DNA of 64,000 nucleotides from Rheinheimera nanhaiensis E407-8 (GCF_000296695.1 NZ_BAFK01000001.1:62001-126000); one strand, 5' to 3'. Positions 52,623 through 62,537 are shown, numbered from the stretch's first letter. Made by a program: numbers and translations. Notes: generated by a model not told the origin, from the letters alone.

Positions 52623-53198
52623 ATGATGCAGCACGTTTTTTTCACGACAGAACAAACCCCTGTGACCACAGCGTTAATTTCGCTGGATCAGCCCTGGCAG
52701 GATGCGCGCAGCCTGACCTTGCCGGCTGAGCTGGCCCCCTGGATTTTAGAGCCCGCTTCGCTGACAGCCCGCTTAAAGCGACACTGCCGGCACTTTCGCC
52801 TGCAGCTGTTAAATGAGCGGCAAAGCGCGTTGCCACCATTTTTACAACCGCTGTTACCGGGTACCGCTAATGCACAGTTACGCGAAGTGATGCTGTGGTG
52901 TGATGATAAGCCCTGTGTTTACGCGCAAAGCTGGCTGCCACAGCAAACTATCAATCGGCTGCAACCGCTGGCGGATATGGGCGAGCGGCCACTGGGCGAT
53001 TATATTTTTCAGCAGCCCGGTTTAAGCCGCGGCACCATTGAAGCAACCGAGCTGCAGCTGCACGGCGTGCTGACACGCGGTACAGAGGCCGGCCACTGTT
53101 TTGCCCGCCGCTCGGTATTTCAGCTGCACGGTTTGCCGCTGCTGGTGGCAGAGGTGTTTTTGCCGGCCATCAGGCGATTAGAGCCGGTGACAGCATGA
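52623..53198 (+). CDS. ubiC: Chorismate pyruvate-lyase
   Basis: A 191-residue Ubi[20 protein letters not shown] (active-site Arg), [17 protein letters not shown] and [23 protein letters not shown] at the C-terminus. It makes 4-hydroxybenzoate from chorismate, the first ubiquinone step. Its stop overlaps the ubiA start by 4 nt (ATGA). Confidence 0.9.
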   Translation: MMQHVFFTTEQTPVTTALISLDQPWQDARSLTLPAELAPWILEPASLTARLKRHCRHFRLQLLNERQSALPPFLQPLLPGTANAQLREVMLWCDDKPCVYAQSWLPQQTINRLQPLADMGERPLGDYIFQQPGLSRGTIEATELQLHGVLTRGTEAGHCFARRSVFQLHGLPLLVAEVFLPAIRRLEPVTA

Positions 53199-54067
53199 GG
53201 CTGGCGCTAAAGGCCGCACACTGGCGTTATTATTTGCAGCTAATGCGGCTGGAAAAACCGATTGGCACCTACTTGTTGCTGTGGCCAACCTGGTGGGCGC
53301 TGTGGCTGGCGGCAGAGGGGGTGCCGCCGCTAGCGATGTTGTTAGTTTTTACCGCCGGTGTGGTGCTGATGCGCGCCGCCGGCTGTGTCATTAACGACTA
53401 CGCCGACCGGCACTGGGATGGCGCAGTAGAGCGCACTAAGGCGCGGCCGTTAGCCAGTGGCGCGGTTAGCGCCGGTGAGGCGCTGCAGCTGTTTGGCCTG
53501 TTGGTGCTACTGAGCGCCAGTTTGCTGTTATGGTTAAACTGGCAAACGGTGCTGCTGTCTGTTGTCGCCTTGCTGCTGGCCGCCGTGTATCCCTTTATGA
53601 AGCGCTATACCCATTTGCCACAAGTGGTGCTGGGCGCTGCTTTTAGCTGGGGTATGCCAATGGCATTTATGGCAATACAGCTTAAGTTGCCGTTGCTGGT
53701 GTGGCTGTTGTATCTGGCTAATTTGCTTTGGACAGTGGCTTACGATACTTACTATGCGCTGGTCGACCGGCCGGATGATGTCAAAGTGGGCATTAAATCT
53801 ACGGCGATTTTATTTGGCGATTATGCGCTGCCCATTATTGTGCTGCTGCAATTGGGCAGCCTTGGCTTACTTGCGGCAGTGGGCGACTTAGCGGCGTTGC
53901 ACGGAGTGTATTATCTGGGTTTGCTGGCTGCAGCAGGCTGTTTTGTCTATCAGTACCGGCTGGCCAGTAGCAGCCGCGCCGGCTGCTTTAGTGCCTTTTT
54001 GCACAACCACTATGTCGGTATGCTGGTGTTTGCCGGCATTGCCTTAAGTTATGTCTTACAAGGATAA
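53195..54067 (+). CDS. ubiA: 4-hydroxybenzoate polyprenyltransferase
   Basis: A 290-residue protein with about eight spans. The two Asp-rich motifs that hold the Mg-polyprenyl diphosphate are NDYADRHWD (first) and [13 protein letters not shown] (second). It attaches the polyprenyl tail in ubiquinone synthesis. Coupled to ubiC. Confidence 0.95.
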   Translation: MRLALKAAHWRYYLQLMRLEKPIGTYLLLWPTWWALWLAAEGVPPLAMLLVFTAGVVLMRAAGCVINDYADRHWDGAVERTKARPLASGAVSAGEALQLFGLLVLLSASLLLWLNWQTVLLSVVALLLAAVYPFMKRYTHLPQVVLGAAFSWGMPMAFMAIQLKLPLLVWLLYLANLLWTVAYDTYYALVDRPDDVKVGIKSTAILFGDYALPIIVLLQLGSLGLLAAVGDLAALHGVYYLGLLAAAGCFVYQYRLASSSRAGCFSAFLHNHYVGMLVFAGIALSYVLQG

Positions 54068-54073
54068 CGCCTG

Positions 54074-54511
54074 ATGAAACGTTTGCTGCTGTTAGTGCTG
54101 TTATGTTTGCCGCTGCTGGCCTGTGCCGCTCAGGAGGGCGAGCTTGAGGTGTTCGATCTGGTGTCATTACAGATAGGCAATATGACAATACAGGTACAAT
54201 TGGCCGATACGCCCGAGAAGCGGGCACAGGGGCTGATGTTTCAGCAAAGCGCCGAGCCTGGCATGTTGCTGTTGTATAGCCAGCCGACAGCGGTATCTTT
54301 GTGGATGGCCAATACCGCTATGCCGCTCGATGTCGCCTATATTGGCCCGGACTGGACTATTGCTGAGCTGATAACACTGCAGCCGTTTGACCAAACGCCG
54401 GTGTCATCACAGCAGCCGGTGATTGCTGCGCTGGAACTGCCGCGCGGCTGGTTTGCCCGGCATAGTATTACCGTAGGGCAAAAAGTGGCTCTGGGAGCCG
54501 GTAAGAACTGA
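54074..54511 (+). CDS. DUF192 periplasmic protein
   Basis: A 145-residue protein with a signal peptide that also fits a lipoprotein (LPLLACAA), then the DUF192 core: LADTPEKRAQGLMFQ, WMANTAMPLDVAYIG and ALELPRGWFARH. Function unknown. It starts 6 nt after ubiA, so the two are probably transcribed together. Confidence 0.9.
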   Translation: MKRLLLLVLLCLPLLACAAQEGELEVFDLVSLQIGNMTIQVQLADTPEKRAQGLMFQQSAEPGMLLLYSQPTAVSLWMANTAMPLDVAYIGPDWTIAELITLQPFDQTPVSSQQPVIAALELPRGWFARHSITVGQKVALGAGKN

Positions 54512-54521
54512 TTTACCAGCG

Positions 54522-54693
54522 TGGTAGCACGAGAGTGTTACCGCTATGCTCGCCACAGCGGGGTTGCGGGCTTCCTGCCCTCCACCAGGCGGACCAGCTG
54601 CGCTGACCAAATTCGCTCCGGGCGAATTTGTTATCCGCCTTCGCTGGCGCGAAAAGGGTCTGTGGCTGCGCTATCGGCAACACTCTCGTGCCA
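54522..54693. repeat. Nested inverted-repeat element, copy C
   Basis: The outer arms are TGG(TA)GCACGAGAGTGTT (54522-54539) and AACACTCTCGTGCCA (54679-54693), perfect apart from a 2-nt bulge. Inside are GCTCGCCACAG (54548-54558), CTGTGGC (54660-54666) and the palindrome CAAATTCG-7 nt-CGAATTTG (54608-54630) shared with copy B. It fills the gap between convergent DUF192 and cusA genes and could terminate both. Confidence 0.72.
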
Positions 54694-54703
54694 GGTCTTG
54701 CTA

Positions 54704-57700
54704 TCACTTTTGTGGCAATAAGCGCCGCAGTAATAAAAAGTACAGCACCGGCATTAATAACATCGACACCAGCGGCGCGGCTATCATGCCGCCAAGCATC
54801 GGCGCGGCAATGCGCTGCATTACTTCATTACCGGCACCGCCACCGAGCATAATCGGCAACAGGCTGACAATAATGGTCAGCACCGTCATCGCTTTGGGCC
54901 GCACCCGCTGTACTGCGCCCTGCATAATGGCGTGCCATAGCTGCTGCTCGTTTTCTGGCTTTAGCTCGTCCACGGCCCGCTTTAAATACAGCAGCATCAC
55001 CACGGCAAACTCTGCCGCTACGCCACTGAGCGCAATTAAGCCCACCGCCACCGCGACCGACAACTGATAATCCAGCAGATATAACAGCCACAGGCTGCCA
55101 CTGAGGGCAAAGGGTAATGACACCAGCACCAGCGTCACATCGCTAAAGCGGCGGAACGTCAGGTACAGCAAAATGATAATCAGCAGCAGGGTAAAGGGCA
55201 CTAACTGCTGTAAGCGTTGCTGCACCCGCTCTAAATATTCATACTGGCCGCCTATGCTGACGCTAACCTGCGCCGGGAAGCGCTGCTCAGCCAATAGCTG
55301 CTCCAGCTGGTCCAAATAAGCGCCCAGCTGAGTGTCTGACGGTAAATCGATATAAATCCAGCTGGTTAAGCGGGCGTTTTCAGCGCGGATCATCACCGGG
55401 CCTTTTGTTACCTCGACCCTGGCCACCTGCTCCAGCAATACATAGGCACCATCCTGGCTTTGCAGTGGCAGCTGACGAAGGTCATCCGGGTGGCTGCGGT
55501 AATCACGCGGGAAGCGCAGGCTGATATCATAACGCTCGCGGCCCTGAATGCTCTGCGCAATAGGCGCACCGCCAATCGCAAATTGCACATATTGCTGCAG
55601 CTCGCTAAGTGTAATGCCATAGCGGCCCAGCTGCGGCAAATTCGGCGTAATTTGCAGGTAAAGCCCATCTTCGGCGCGCTCGGCAAATACCGAGCGGCTG
55701 CCGGGCAGCTGTTTAATCTCAGCCTCCAATTGCTGTGCCACTTCTGAGATAGTGCTAAGGTCGGGCCCGCTCACTCTAACGCCCACGGGGGTGCGAATAC
55801 CGGTGGAGAGCATGTCAATACGGGTTTTTATCGGCGGCAGCCAGGCGTTGGTCAGGCCGGGCACCTGCACCACGGCGTCCAGCTCGGCGATAATATCGTT
55901 AAGCGTTACGCCTTCACGCCACTGGCTTTGTGGCTTGAGTTTGATACTGGTTTCCAGCATGGTCAGCGGCGCCGGATCGGTAGCGGTATTGGCGCGGCCG
56001 CTTTTACCCAGCACGGTTTCTACCTCGGGCACGGTTTTAATCAGCCGGTCAGTTTGCTGCAGCAGTTTGGCCGCTGTGGCCGGGCTTAAGCCGGGCAGGG
56101 TGGTGGGCATATACAGCAAGTCGCCCTCAGCAAAGGCTGGCATAAATTCACTGGATAGCCGCTGCCAGGGCAGCAAGCTGGAGCTAAGCGCCAACAGGCT
56201 TAGCAGCACCAGGCTTTTGGGAAAGCGCAGACAAAGCTTTAATACGGGAGTGTATAACGCGATTAATACACGGCTAAGCGGGTTACTGTGCTCAGACGGA
56301 ATGTTACCGCGCAGAAAATACAGCATCAGCACCGGAATTAGCGTAATGGCCAACAGCGCTGCCGCGGCCATCGCGAAGGTTTTGGTGTAGGCCAGCGGCG
56401 CGAATAAGCGGCCTTCCTGTGCTTCAAGCATAAACACCGGTAAAAAGCTGACGGTGATCACCAGCAGCGAGAAAAACAGCGCCGGGCCCACATCCAGGCA
56501 GGCATCAATAATAGTTTGGCGAAACTCGGCTTTGCTGAGGCTGCGGCCATCACTGCGGGCCTGCTCCAGCTTTTTATGGCCATGCTCTACCATGACAATG
56601 GCGGCATCCACCAGCGCGCCGATGGCAATGGCAATACCCCCCAGGCTCATGACGTTGGCGTTAATGCCCAGCAGTTGCATCAGTAAAATACTGGCCAGCA
56701 GTGCCAGCGGCAGGCTGATTACCGCCACCAATGCCGAGCGGGCATGCAGTAAAAACACAAAACACACCAGCGCGACGACTGCCATTTCTTCCAGCAGCTT
56801 TTGGCTGAGGTTATTTACCGTGTTTTCAATCAGCTGTGAACGGTCGTACACCGTAACGATATTAACGCCCTCGGGCAGGCCATTTTGCAGCTGCTGCAGT
56901 TTGGCTTTTACCGCCGCTATGGTTTGCAGCGCGTTTTCGCCGTGGCGCATCACGATAATGCCGCCGACCACTTCACCTTCGCCGTCAAGCTCGGCAATAC
57001 CGCGCCGCGCGGCCGGGACTTGTTGCACTGTGCCGATATCGGCCAGCGTGAGCGGGTAATCGGCACTGTTACGCACCCCAAGCGGCACGGCAGCTAAATC
57101 GGCTAATGACTGAATATAATCGCCGGCTTGTACCAAGAGTTCGGTTTCGGCCACTTCAATCACGCTGCCGCCCTGTTGCTGATTGTGACTGTTAATGGCG
57201 CTTATCACCTGGGCTAGCGTCACGTTATAAGCACGCATCAGCCGTGGCTCTAACTGCAACTGATAGGTCAGCGCCATACCGCCAATGCTGGCCACTTCCG
57301 ACACGCCTGCCACACTTTGCAGCTCGGGCGTTAAATAAAATTGTTGCAGGCTGGTCAGCTGCTCCAGCGACATATCGCTGTTTGGCGCACTTAGCGCGTA
57401 CTGGAAGATCCAGCCGACACCGCTGGCATCCGGCCCCAGCGTGGCGCGGGCGCCATCAGGCAGCGTGACGGTTTGCAGGTATTCCAGTACCCGTGAGCGG
57501 GCCCAGTAGGGGTCGGTACCGTCTTCAAAAATAACGTACAGATAACTGTCGTTCGGCATAGAGAAGCTGCGTACCGCCTTGGCTTTGGGCACGGCCAGCA
57601 GCGCCGTAGCCAGCGGATAGCTGATCTGCTGCTCTATGGTCTCGGGCGTTTGGCCCGGATAACTGGTCTTAATAATCACCTGCACGTCGGATAAATCCGG

Positions 57701-57817
57701 CAGGGCGTCCAGCTTAAGTTGCTGGCTGGCCTGATAGCCAAACAGCGCCAGCGCCAGTGTGCTTAGCAGCACCAGCAGCGGGTTTTGTACCGACCAGCGG
57801 ATAATCGCCTTAATCAT
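54704..57817 (-). CDS. cusA: Copper/silver RND efflux pump, CusA-type
   Basis: A 1037-residue heavy-metal RND transporter with 12 spans and two large periplasmic loops. PDLSDVQVIIKTSYPGQ at the N-terminus and AIAIGALVDAAIVMVEHGHKKLE in TM4 (proton-relay Asp) are CusA rather than CzcA type. It expels Cu(I)/Ag(I) with CusB. It starts 11 nt after cusB. No cusC-type outer-membrane channel lies next to it. Confidence 0.92.
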   Translation of the reverse strand: MIKAIIRWSVQNPLLVLLSTLALALFGYQASQQLKLDALPDLSDVQVIIKTSYPGQTPETIEQQISYPLATALLAVPKAKAVRSFSMPNDSYLYVIFEDGTDPYWARSRVLEYLQTVTLPDGARATLGPDASGVGWIFQYALSAPNSDMSLEQLTSLQQFYLTPELQSVAGVSEVASIGGMALTYQLQLEPRLMRAYNVTLAQVISAINSHNQQQGGSVIEVAETELLVQAGDYIQSLADLAAVPLGVRNSADYPLTLADIGTVQQVPAARRGIAELDGEGEVVGGIIVMRHGENALQTIAAVKAKLQQLQNGLPEGVNIVTVYDRSQLIENTVNNLSQKLLEEMAVVALVCFVFLLHARSALVAVISLPLALLASILLMQLLGINANVMSLGGIAIAIGALVDAAIVMVEHGHKKLEQARSDGRSLSKAEFRQTIIDACLDVGPALFFSLLVITVSFLPVFMLEAQEGRLFAPLAYTKTFAMAAAALLAITLIPVLMLYFLRGNIPSEHSNPLSRVLIALYTPVLKLCLRFPKSLVLLSLLALSSSLLPWQRLSSEFMPAFAEGDLLYMPTTLPGLSPATAAKLLQQTDRLIKTVPEVETVLGKSGRANTATDPAPLTMLETSIKLKPQSQWREGVTLNDIIAELDAVVQVPGLTNAWLPPIKTRIDMLSTGIRTPVGVRVSGPDLSTISEVAQQLEAEIKQLPGSRSVFAERAEDGLYLQITPNLPQLGRYGITLSELQQYVQFAIGGAPIAQSIQGRERYDISLRFPRDYRSHPDDLRQLPLQSQDGAYVLLEQVARVEVTKGPVMIRAENARLTSWIYIDLPSDTQLGAYLDQLEQLLAEQRFPAQVSVSIGGQYEYLERVQQRLQQLVPFTLLLIIILLYLTFRRFSDVTLVLVSLPFALSGSLWLLYLLDYQLSVAVAVGLIALSGVAAEFAVVMLLYLKRAVDELKPENEQQLWHAIMQGAVQRVRPKAMTVLTIIVSLLPIMLGGGAGNEVMQRIAAPMLGGMIAAPLVSMLLMPVLYFLLLRRLLPQK

Positions 57818-57828
57818 GGCTCAGGCTC

Positions 57829-59058
57829 CTAATGCTGATGGCTGCTGCTAACGGGCAGCTGGCTGAGGCTGGCTTCCGCGTCCAGTAAGAACTGGCCGGA
57901 CACCACCACCTGCTCGCCCTCGTGCAGGCCGGATAACACCTGCACGTAGCCTTGCGCGCTGCTGCCGGTGGTTATTTGCCGCACGCTAAAGCTGTCGCCG
58001 TCTTTTACCACTACCCGGCTGCTGTTACCGCTTAGCAGCACCGCATCACGCGGTATCGCCAGCACATCACGCAAGGGCCCGCCATATAGCCGCACTGGCA
58101 ACAGCATATTGGGTTTTAGCAGTTGCTGGCGATTATCCAGCGTCAGGCGGACCTTGCTGCTGCGGCTTAGTGCATCCAGCGCCGGATAAATATAATCGAC
58201 GCTGGCTTCCAAGCCGTTGATTTGCTGCGACGGCAGGTCTACCTCAGCGCTCATACCGCTAAACAGCCAGCTTTGCTGCGCTTCGGGCACATCGGCCAGC
58301 AACCAGACCCGATCCAGACGGGTAATTTCTATTAGCGTGTCGCCGGGGCTGATATACATGCCATCGCGCACGTTAAGCATGGTGACGACGCCATCCTGAT
58401 GGGCGTACACTGTGATCTGATATTGGCTTTGCCGGCTTTGTTGCAGGTTGTTAATATCGTTATCGGTCAGGCCCAGCAGCCGCAGCCGGGTTTCAGCGCG
58501 TTTTAGCAGGCTGCTGCTGCGCTCACCGTTTTGTTTACTGACCGACAGCGCCTGTAAATAATCATCCTGTGCCACCAGCAGATCGGGCGCATAGTAGCTA
58601 AACAGCTTGTCGCCGGCTTTTACCCGCTGGCCCAGGGTGCGCACATGCAGCTGCTCTATCCAACCCTCAGCGCGGATATGGCTGTGATGAATGGCATCTT
58701 CCGGGTACTGCACCTGGGCATAGGTTTGAATAAAGCGCCATAAGGTACGGGGGGCCGCCGCCTCGGTGCGGATAGCCAGCGCCTGCTGCATGGCGCCGTT
58801 AACCTCAACTGTGGCCGTGCGCTGCTGCTTTTGTGCGACTAAATCCATACCGCAAATCGGGCAGGAGCCTGGGGTAGCCTGCACAATCTGCGGGTGCATT
58901 GGGCAGACATAACTGCTTGTTGCTGGCAATACGTCTTGCAATACACTCTGTGTTGCACCATCGCTGGTGTGGGCGTGGTCGCTGTGGTCCTGCGCGGCCA
59001 GCGCAACAGGCAGAGCGCTGTGCAGCAGCAGGGCGGCAAAAAGATAACTTTTATACAT
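57829..59058 (-). CDS. cusB: Copper/silver efflux periplasmic adaptor, CusB-type
   Basis: A 409-residue protein with a signal peptide and His-rich start (DHSDHAH), then a heavy-metal-binding domain YVCPMHPQIVQ...CPICGMDL, followed by the membrane-fusion hairpin, lipoyl (VRDGMYISPGDTLIEI) and beta-barrel regions. It links CusA to an outer-membrane channel and hands over metal. The C-terminal HQH is also suited to metal binding. Confidence 0.92.
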   Translation of the reverse strand: MYKSYLFAALLLHSALPVALAAQDHSDHAHTSDGATQSVLQDVLPATSSYVCPMHPQIVQATPGSCPICGMDLVAQKQQRTATVEVNGAMQQALAIRTEAAAPRTLWRFIQTYAQVQYPEDAIHHSHIRAEGWIEQLHVRTLGQRVKAGDKLFSYYAPDLLVAQDDYLQALSVSKQNGERSSSLLKRAETRLRLLGLTDNDINNLQQSRQSQYQITVYAHQDGVVTMLNVRDGMYISPGDTLIEITRLDRVWLLADVPEAQQSWLFSGMSAEVDLPSQQINGLEASVDYIYPALDALSRSSKVRLTLDNRQQLLKPNMLLPVRLYGGPLRDVLAIPRDAVLLSGNSSRVVVKDGDSFSVRQITTGSSAQGYVQVLSGLHEGEQVVVSGQFLLDAEASLSQLPVSSSHQH

Positions 59059-59120
59059 GGGAAAATTCCTAAAACCAATACGTAATAGCGTGATAAAGCA
59101 CGCGTGTTAAACGAGTCGGA

Positions 59121-59534
59121 TCAGGCGTTTATCGGAGGTGGTGGCTCAGAGGCAAATAACCATTTTGGCAGCGCTGCCGGGTTGTTGTTCGCTATTGTCT
59201 GCGGGCGGATATAACGGAACAGTTCAGCAGCCAGCAAGGCACCGCCGGCGGCACAATGTTTGGCGCAGCAGTCACCTTTGCATTGATGCTGTGGCGTATC
59301 ACAACAGTCGTGTGCGCTGTCGGTTACTGTCGCTGTCGCAGTGCTATTGGGGGTTTTTGCCAGGCTATGGCAAGGCATCTCAGTTTCTGCCTCAGTGGCT
59401 GCCCCCACATGGGCGCTGCTCTGTTGCTGCTGTATCGCATCGGCCAGTGTATAGGCATGCGCCATTTGCACCGATCCGGACAGGCCGGATAGTGCCAGGC
59501 AGAACAGTAAAACATAACTTAACCAGATACGCAT
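59121..59534 (-). CDS. Cys/His-rich exported protein of the copper cluster (DUF2946-like)
   Basis: I chose ATG 59534 (137 aa) because it is followed at once by a signal peptide (WLSYVLLFCLALSGL); a longer frame to 59669 lacks one. The mature part has MPCHSLAK and HDCCDTPQHQCKGDCCAKHC, a strong soft-metal ligand set. It resembles DUF2946 proteins near copper genes. Lying directly upstream of cusBA, it probably binds copper or silver in the periplasm. Confidence 0.65.
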   Translation of the reverse strand: MRIWLSYVLLFCLALSGLSGSVQMAHAYTLADAIQQQQSSAHVGAATEAETEMPCHSLAKTPNSTATATVTDSAHDCCDTPQHQCKGDCCAKHCAAGGALLAAELFRYIRPQTIANNNPAALPKWLFASEPPPPINA

Positions 59535-59553
59535 GGTGCTTATGATAGGCGTT

Positions 59554-60186
59554 TTAGCTGGCCGGATCCAGTACGCCGTTAATGCTGGCATTTTTGCGAA
59601 ACCAGCCGGCAATACTAAAGCGGGTATCAATTGCCGGCAGTACCTCGTGCGGAAAGCGCTCGCTTTCAAACACTATCAGGCTACCCGCTGTTGGCAAAAA
59701 GGTATCAATTAACTGGTCCTGCTCGTTATACAGTGCCAGCTCGCCACCCTGACTGACGCTATTGAGGTAGCTAACGGTGGTCAGTACCCGGTTAGAGCGG
59801 CCGCTAAAGGCATCCAGATGTTTTTGGTAGTAATCGCCCTGCTGATAACGGGCAAAATGGCATTCAAAGTCGAACAAGCCTAAAAAGCAGCGCCGGTTAA
59901 ATGCTTGCTGTAACTGCGCCATCAGTGCCAGATACTGCTGCTGGGCCGCGCTTGTACCATCAAACCACTGGGTGGCGTCACGCCGTACCTGCTGGTTTAG
60001 CTGGTGATCGCCCTGACGGCCAATGCCGGCGGGCGTTAGCTGCGCCTGATGCTGCGCTTCATGCAGCAGGGCTGCGTTTAGCTGTGCGCTTAAAAAGTTT
60101 GGCAGCCACACCCAGCCATGCTGATAAAAGGTGTCGATAATGGCATCGGCATGTAACGCATTAGGTTCGGATACAGCATTGGGCAT
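59554..60186 (-). CDS. 2OG-Fe(II) oxygenase (prolyl 4-hydroxylase-like)
   Basis: A 210-residue jelly-roll dioxygenase: HLDAF supplies the HxD, FPHEVLP the distal His and RFSIAGWF the 2-oxoglutarate-binding Arg. TVSYLNSVSQGGELALY fits the P4Hc subfamily. The substrate is unknown. It starts the minus-strand run leading into the copper genes, 19 nt before the Cys-rich gene, but a functional link is not evident. Confidence 0.88.
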   Translation of the reverse strand: MPNAVSEPNALHADAIIDTFYQHGWVWLPNFLSAQLNAALLHEAQHQAQLTPAGIGRQGDHQLNQQVRRDATQWFDGTSAAQQQYLALMAQLQQAFNRRCFLGLFDFECHFARYQQGDYYQKHLDAFSGRSNRVLTTVSYLNSVSQGGELALYNEQDQLIDTFLPTAGSLIVFESERFPHEVLPAIDTRFSIAGWFRKNASINGVLDPAS

Positions 60187-60347
60187 GGTGCAGGCTCAAC
60201 AGGAAAAACCGCCGCTATTGTCGCTGAACAATTGACCGTGACCAAGTGGAATTTCACCTCAGTGCCCAAAGCAGCGGAACAGGGTTGAAAACGCATATCG
60301 GTGCGCCGCACCAGCGGTATGGTAAAGCCACTGGTGCCCGGGCCGGC

Positions 60348-61220
60348 TTAAAACTGATAACGCTTGGCTTTGGCCAGCAAATCAGCGGCTTTTATTTTGC
60401 CCGTCATGCACTGGTTAATGTCGGCTTTTTTTATCACCCAGTAATAGCGGCCGGCATCGCTGCGGCTATTAAGTTGCAGCGTAACGTGTTCGTTTTCCGG
60501 CAACTGACGCAGGCTGGCACCATAGTCACACAACACCTGGCTAAATTGCTCGCCTACCGTCTTCACCAGTGCAGCGGTTTGCTGCTGTTGTTCCGCTTGC
60601 CGCTTGGCCCGCTGTTGTGCCAGTTGTTCGCGGCTTTGCTCGGCTTGCTTGGCCGCTTCGGCTAATTTTTGCTGCAGCTGTTTGGTTTTTTCCTGTAACT
60701 GCGTTAGTTCCTGCTGTTGCTCTTTGTCCAGTTTGGTCAGCGTTTGGCTAAATTCCAGATCGCGCTTTTCGCGCTCTGCGTCGCGCAGCTCACGCTCGAT
60801 CGCCCGCTGCTGCTCGAACAGGCGGTGATGCTGACGAAATTGCTGCTGCGCCAGCTCAGCCATCTCTTCAGCCTGCTCGGTAATGATGGTTAGCTGTTCG
60901 CTGTCTAGCTCAAATTCAAACTGACCGCCGGGTAGCGGCGCCGGTGGTGCCACCGGCACGCGGGCATCGTTAAACTGAAAAATATGGCTGGCGCCAAGTT
61001 TACTGTTGGCCTGAAACAGCAAGCCCTGACCAGCCAGGTAGCTGGATTGTAATGAGGTTAACCGGGCCTGCTCTGTATTGCTAAAGGCGGTTTGTAAAAT
61101 GGTTTGCAGAATATCGGCATTCTTTTTCAGTTGTGGCGCTACGTCTGCGGCACTGTGTGTGCTGTAGCCAAGCAGGGCGGCACTGGTTAGAGCAAGTAAA
61201 GTTGGGCGTAAAAAAGTCAT
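60348..61220 (-). CDS. Exported coiled-coil protein of the ECF operon
   Basis: A 290-residue protein with a signal peptide (cleavage about SAADV, residue 25), a small globular region, a long charged Gln/Glu/Lys coiled coil (about 120-215) and a C-terminal domain with two Cys (VLCDYG, INQCMTG). No family recognised. Its ATG overlaps the anti-sigma-like gene by 4 nt, so it is third in the sigma operon and may be part of the signal or the response. Confidence 0.6.
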   Translation of the reverse strand: MTFLRPTLLALTSAALLGYSTHSAADVAPQLKKNADILQTILQTAFSNTEQARLTSLQSSYLAGQGLLFQANSKLGASHIFQFNDARVPVAPPAPLPGGQFEFELDSEQLTIITEQAEEMAELAQQQFRQHHRLFEQQRAIERELRDAEREKRDLEFSQTLTKLDKEQQQELTQLQEKTKQLQQKLAEAAKQAEQSREQLAQQRAKRQAEQQQQTAALVKTVGEQFSQVLCDYGASLRQLPENEHVTLQLNSRSDAGRYYWVIKKADINQCMTGKIKAADLLAKAKRYQF

Positions 61221-61864
61221 GGTTTGTCCACTCCGCTAGTTGTTGGGGTTAGGTAGTAACTGTTATCCGGCCGGTAACTGGCCTGAATCGGCTGATAGTT
61301 GTCCTGCCAGTATTGCCAGTCGGCCTGGCGCTGCTGGTTTAAATGTTCAACCAGTTGCAGCATATCGCTGCGTTGATCGCGTTTTAGCTCGTCCTGCAGG
61401 TAGTCTTTTAACAGTACCAGCTGTGAGTTGGTGTTTTGCTGCTGTAACGTCAGCTGCTGCGCCAGCCACTGTTGCTGCTGTTGCTGATAGGTTGTCAGTG
61501 CGCTTTCTACTGCAGCATTAAGCTCACTCTGGCTGTTGCTCCAGCGCAGACTAAGGCTGCCGTCCTGTAATTGCAGCTGAGCCGGCGACAGGCTGATAAG
61601 CATGGCGGCGCAAGACAGCGCCAGACTGACTTGCGGCCACCAGCTGCGCTTGGCTTTGGGCCTCTGCCACTGGCTGGCAAACAGGGCGCTGCTGTCAAAC
61701 ACCGGTATCGCATCAAACTCTGGTGTGTTGGCATCCCGGCGGATCGCCATAGCGCTGTTAAGCCGGGCTAACCACTCTGGGGCATGCTGTAATTGTGTTT
61801 TACACTGCTCGGTGCTGATTTTACCGTCGAGCCAGAGCTCAAAAATTTGCTGATTGTTCGACAT
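61217..61864 (-). CDS. Anti-sigma-factor-like single-span membrane protein
   Basis: A 215-residue protein: cytoplasmic N-terminus (FELWLDGKISTEQCKTQL, RLNSAMAIRRDANT), one membrane span (about 76-93) and a Gln-rich coiled-coil periplasmic part. Its start lies 26 nt inside the end of the sigma gene, the classic sigma/anti-sigma overlap. No zinc-binding anti-sigma motif is present, so it is a non-ZAS type. Role inferred from context and topology. Confidence 0.65.
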   Translation of the reverse strand: MSNNQQIFELWLDGKISTEQCKTQLQHAPEWLARLNSAMAIRRDANTPEFDAIPVFDSSALFASQWQRPKAKRSWWPQVSLALSCAAMLISLSPAQLQLQDGSLSLRWSNSQSELNAAVESALTTYQQQQQQWLAQQLTLQQQNTNSQLVLLKDYLQDELKRDQRSDMLQLVEHLNQQRQADWQYWQDNYQPIQASYRPDNSYYLTPTTSGVDKP

Positions 61865-62399
61865 GGTCGTCCTCCAACTGCAGACGTAGTTTATCCAGCG
61901 CGGTATAAAAACGTGATTTCGCCGTATTGCTGGATATAGCCAGCTGGCTGGCTATTTCATCAAAGGTAAATTGTTGATAAAACTTCAGTTCCAGTATCAG
62001 CCGCTGCTCGGCTGGTAGCTGGCGCAGCTGCAGCCTTACCTGCTGCTGTTGCTGCTTGCTGCTCAGTTGCTGACACAGCGCCGGGCTGTCGTCAGCAAGC
62101 TCGGCCAGGCTTTGCTCGTCTTCGCTGTATTTGCGCCGGCGCAGTACGTCCATCGCGCGGTAATTGGCAATGCTGAACAGCCAGCTTTTAAAGCTGCTTT
62201 CGCCGCGGTATTGGCCTAAATTGCGGCACAGCACCATTAACACGTCCTGCAACAGATCATTGGCATCCTCCTTTGAGCCCAGCAGGCGTAAGCCAAAATA
62301 ATACAGCGCACTTTGGTAGCGGCTGACCAGTTGTTGCCAGGCATGCTGGTCACCTTCCAGTGCTTTGGCGATTAAACTTTCATCACTGCGTTTAAACAC
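61839..62399 (-). CDS. ECF-type RNA polymerase sigma factor
   Basis: A 186-residue sigma-70 family protein with regions 2 and 4 only: LGSKEDANDLLQDVLMVL and SWLFSIANYRAMDVLRRRK (region 2), then LPAEQRLILELKFYQQFTFDEIASQL (region 4 HTH). It heads an operon with the anti-sigma-like and coiled-coil genes. The inducing signal is probably envelope stress; not shown. Confidence 0.92.
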   Translation of the reverse strand: MFKRSDESLIAKALEGDQHAWQQLVSRYQSALYYFGLRLLGSKEDANDLLQDVLMVLCRNLGQYRGESSFKSWLFSIANYRAMDVLRRRKYSEDEQSLAELADDSPALCQQLSSKQQQQQVRLQLRQLPAEQRLILELKFYQQFTFDEIASQLAISSNTAKSRFYTALDKLRLQLEDDHVEQSANF

Positions 62400-62537
62400 G
62401 ATATGGTTATTCTCTGTCGGTTTTGCATATAAGTCGGTGCTGGCCTGATTTTAGTTGGCGGTTTTCACAGTTTTTTTCTATTTTTGTGAGCCGCCGCTGT
62501 GTTGTAGCCGTAAGTGGGCGAAATACCGGAGGATAAC

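Noticed and set aside
52623-53198. Alternative minus-strand genes opposite ubiC (52642-52839)
   Set aside because: No domain or ribosome-binding support. UbiC motifs and the overlap with ubiA fix the coding strand.
59535-59669. Longer N-terminal start (59669) for the Cys-rich copper-cluster protein
   Set aside because: The extra 45 residues overlap the 3' end of the oxygenase gene and would bury a clear signal peptide in the middle of the protein.
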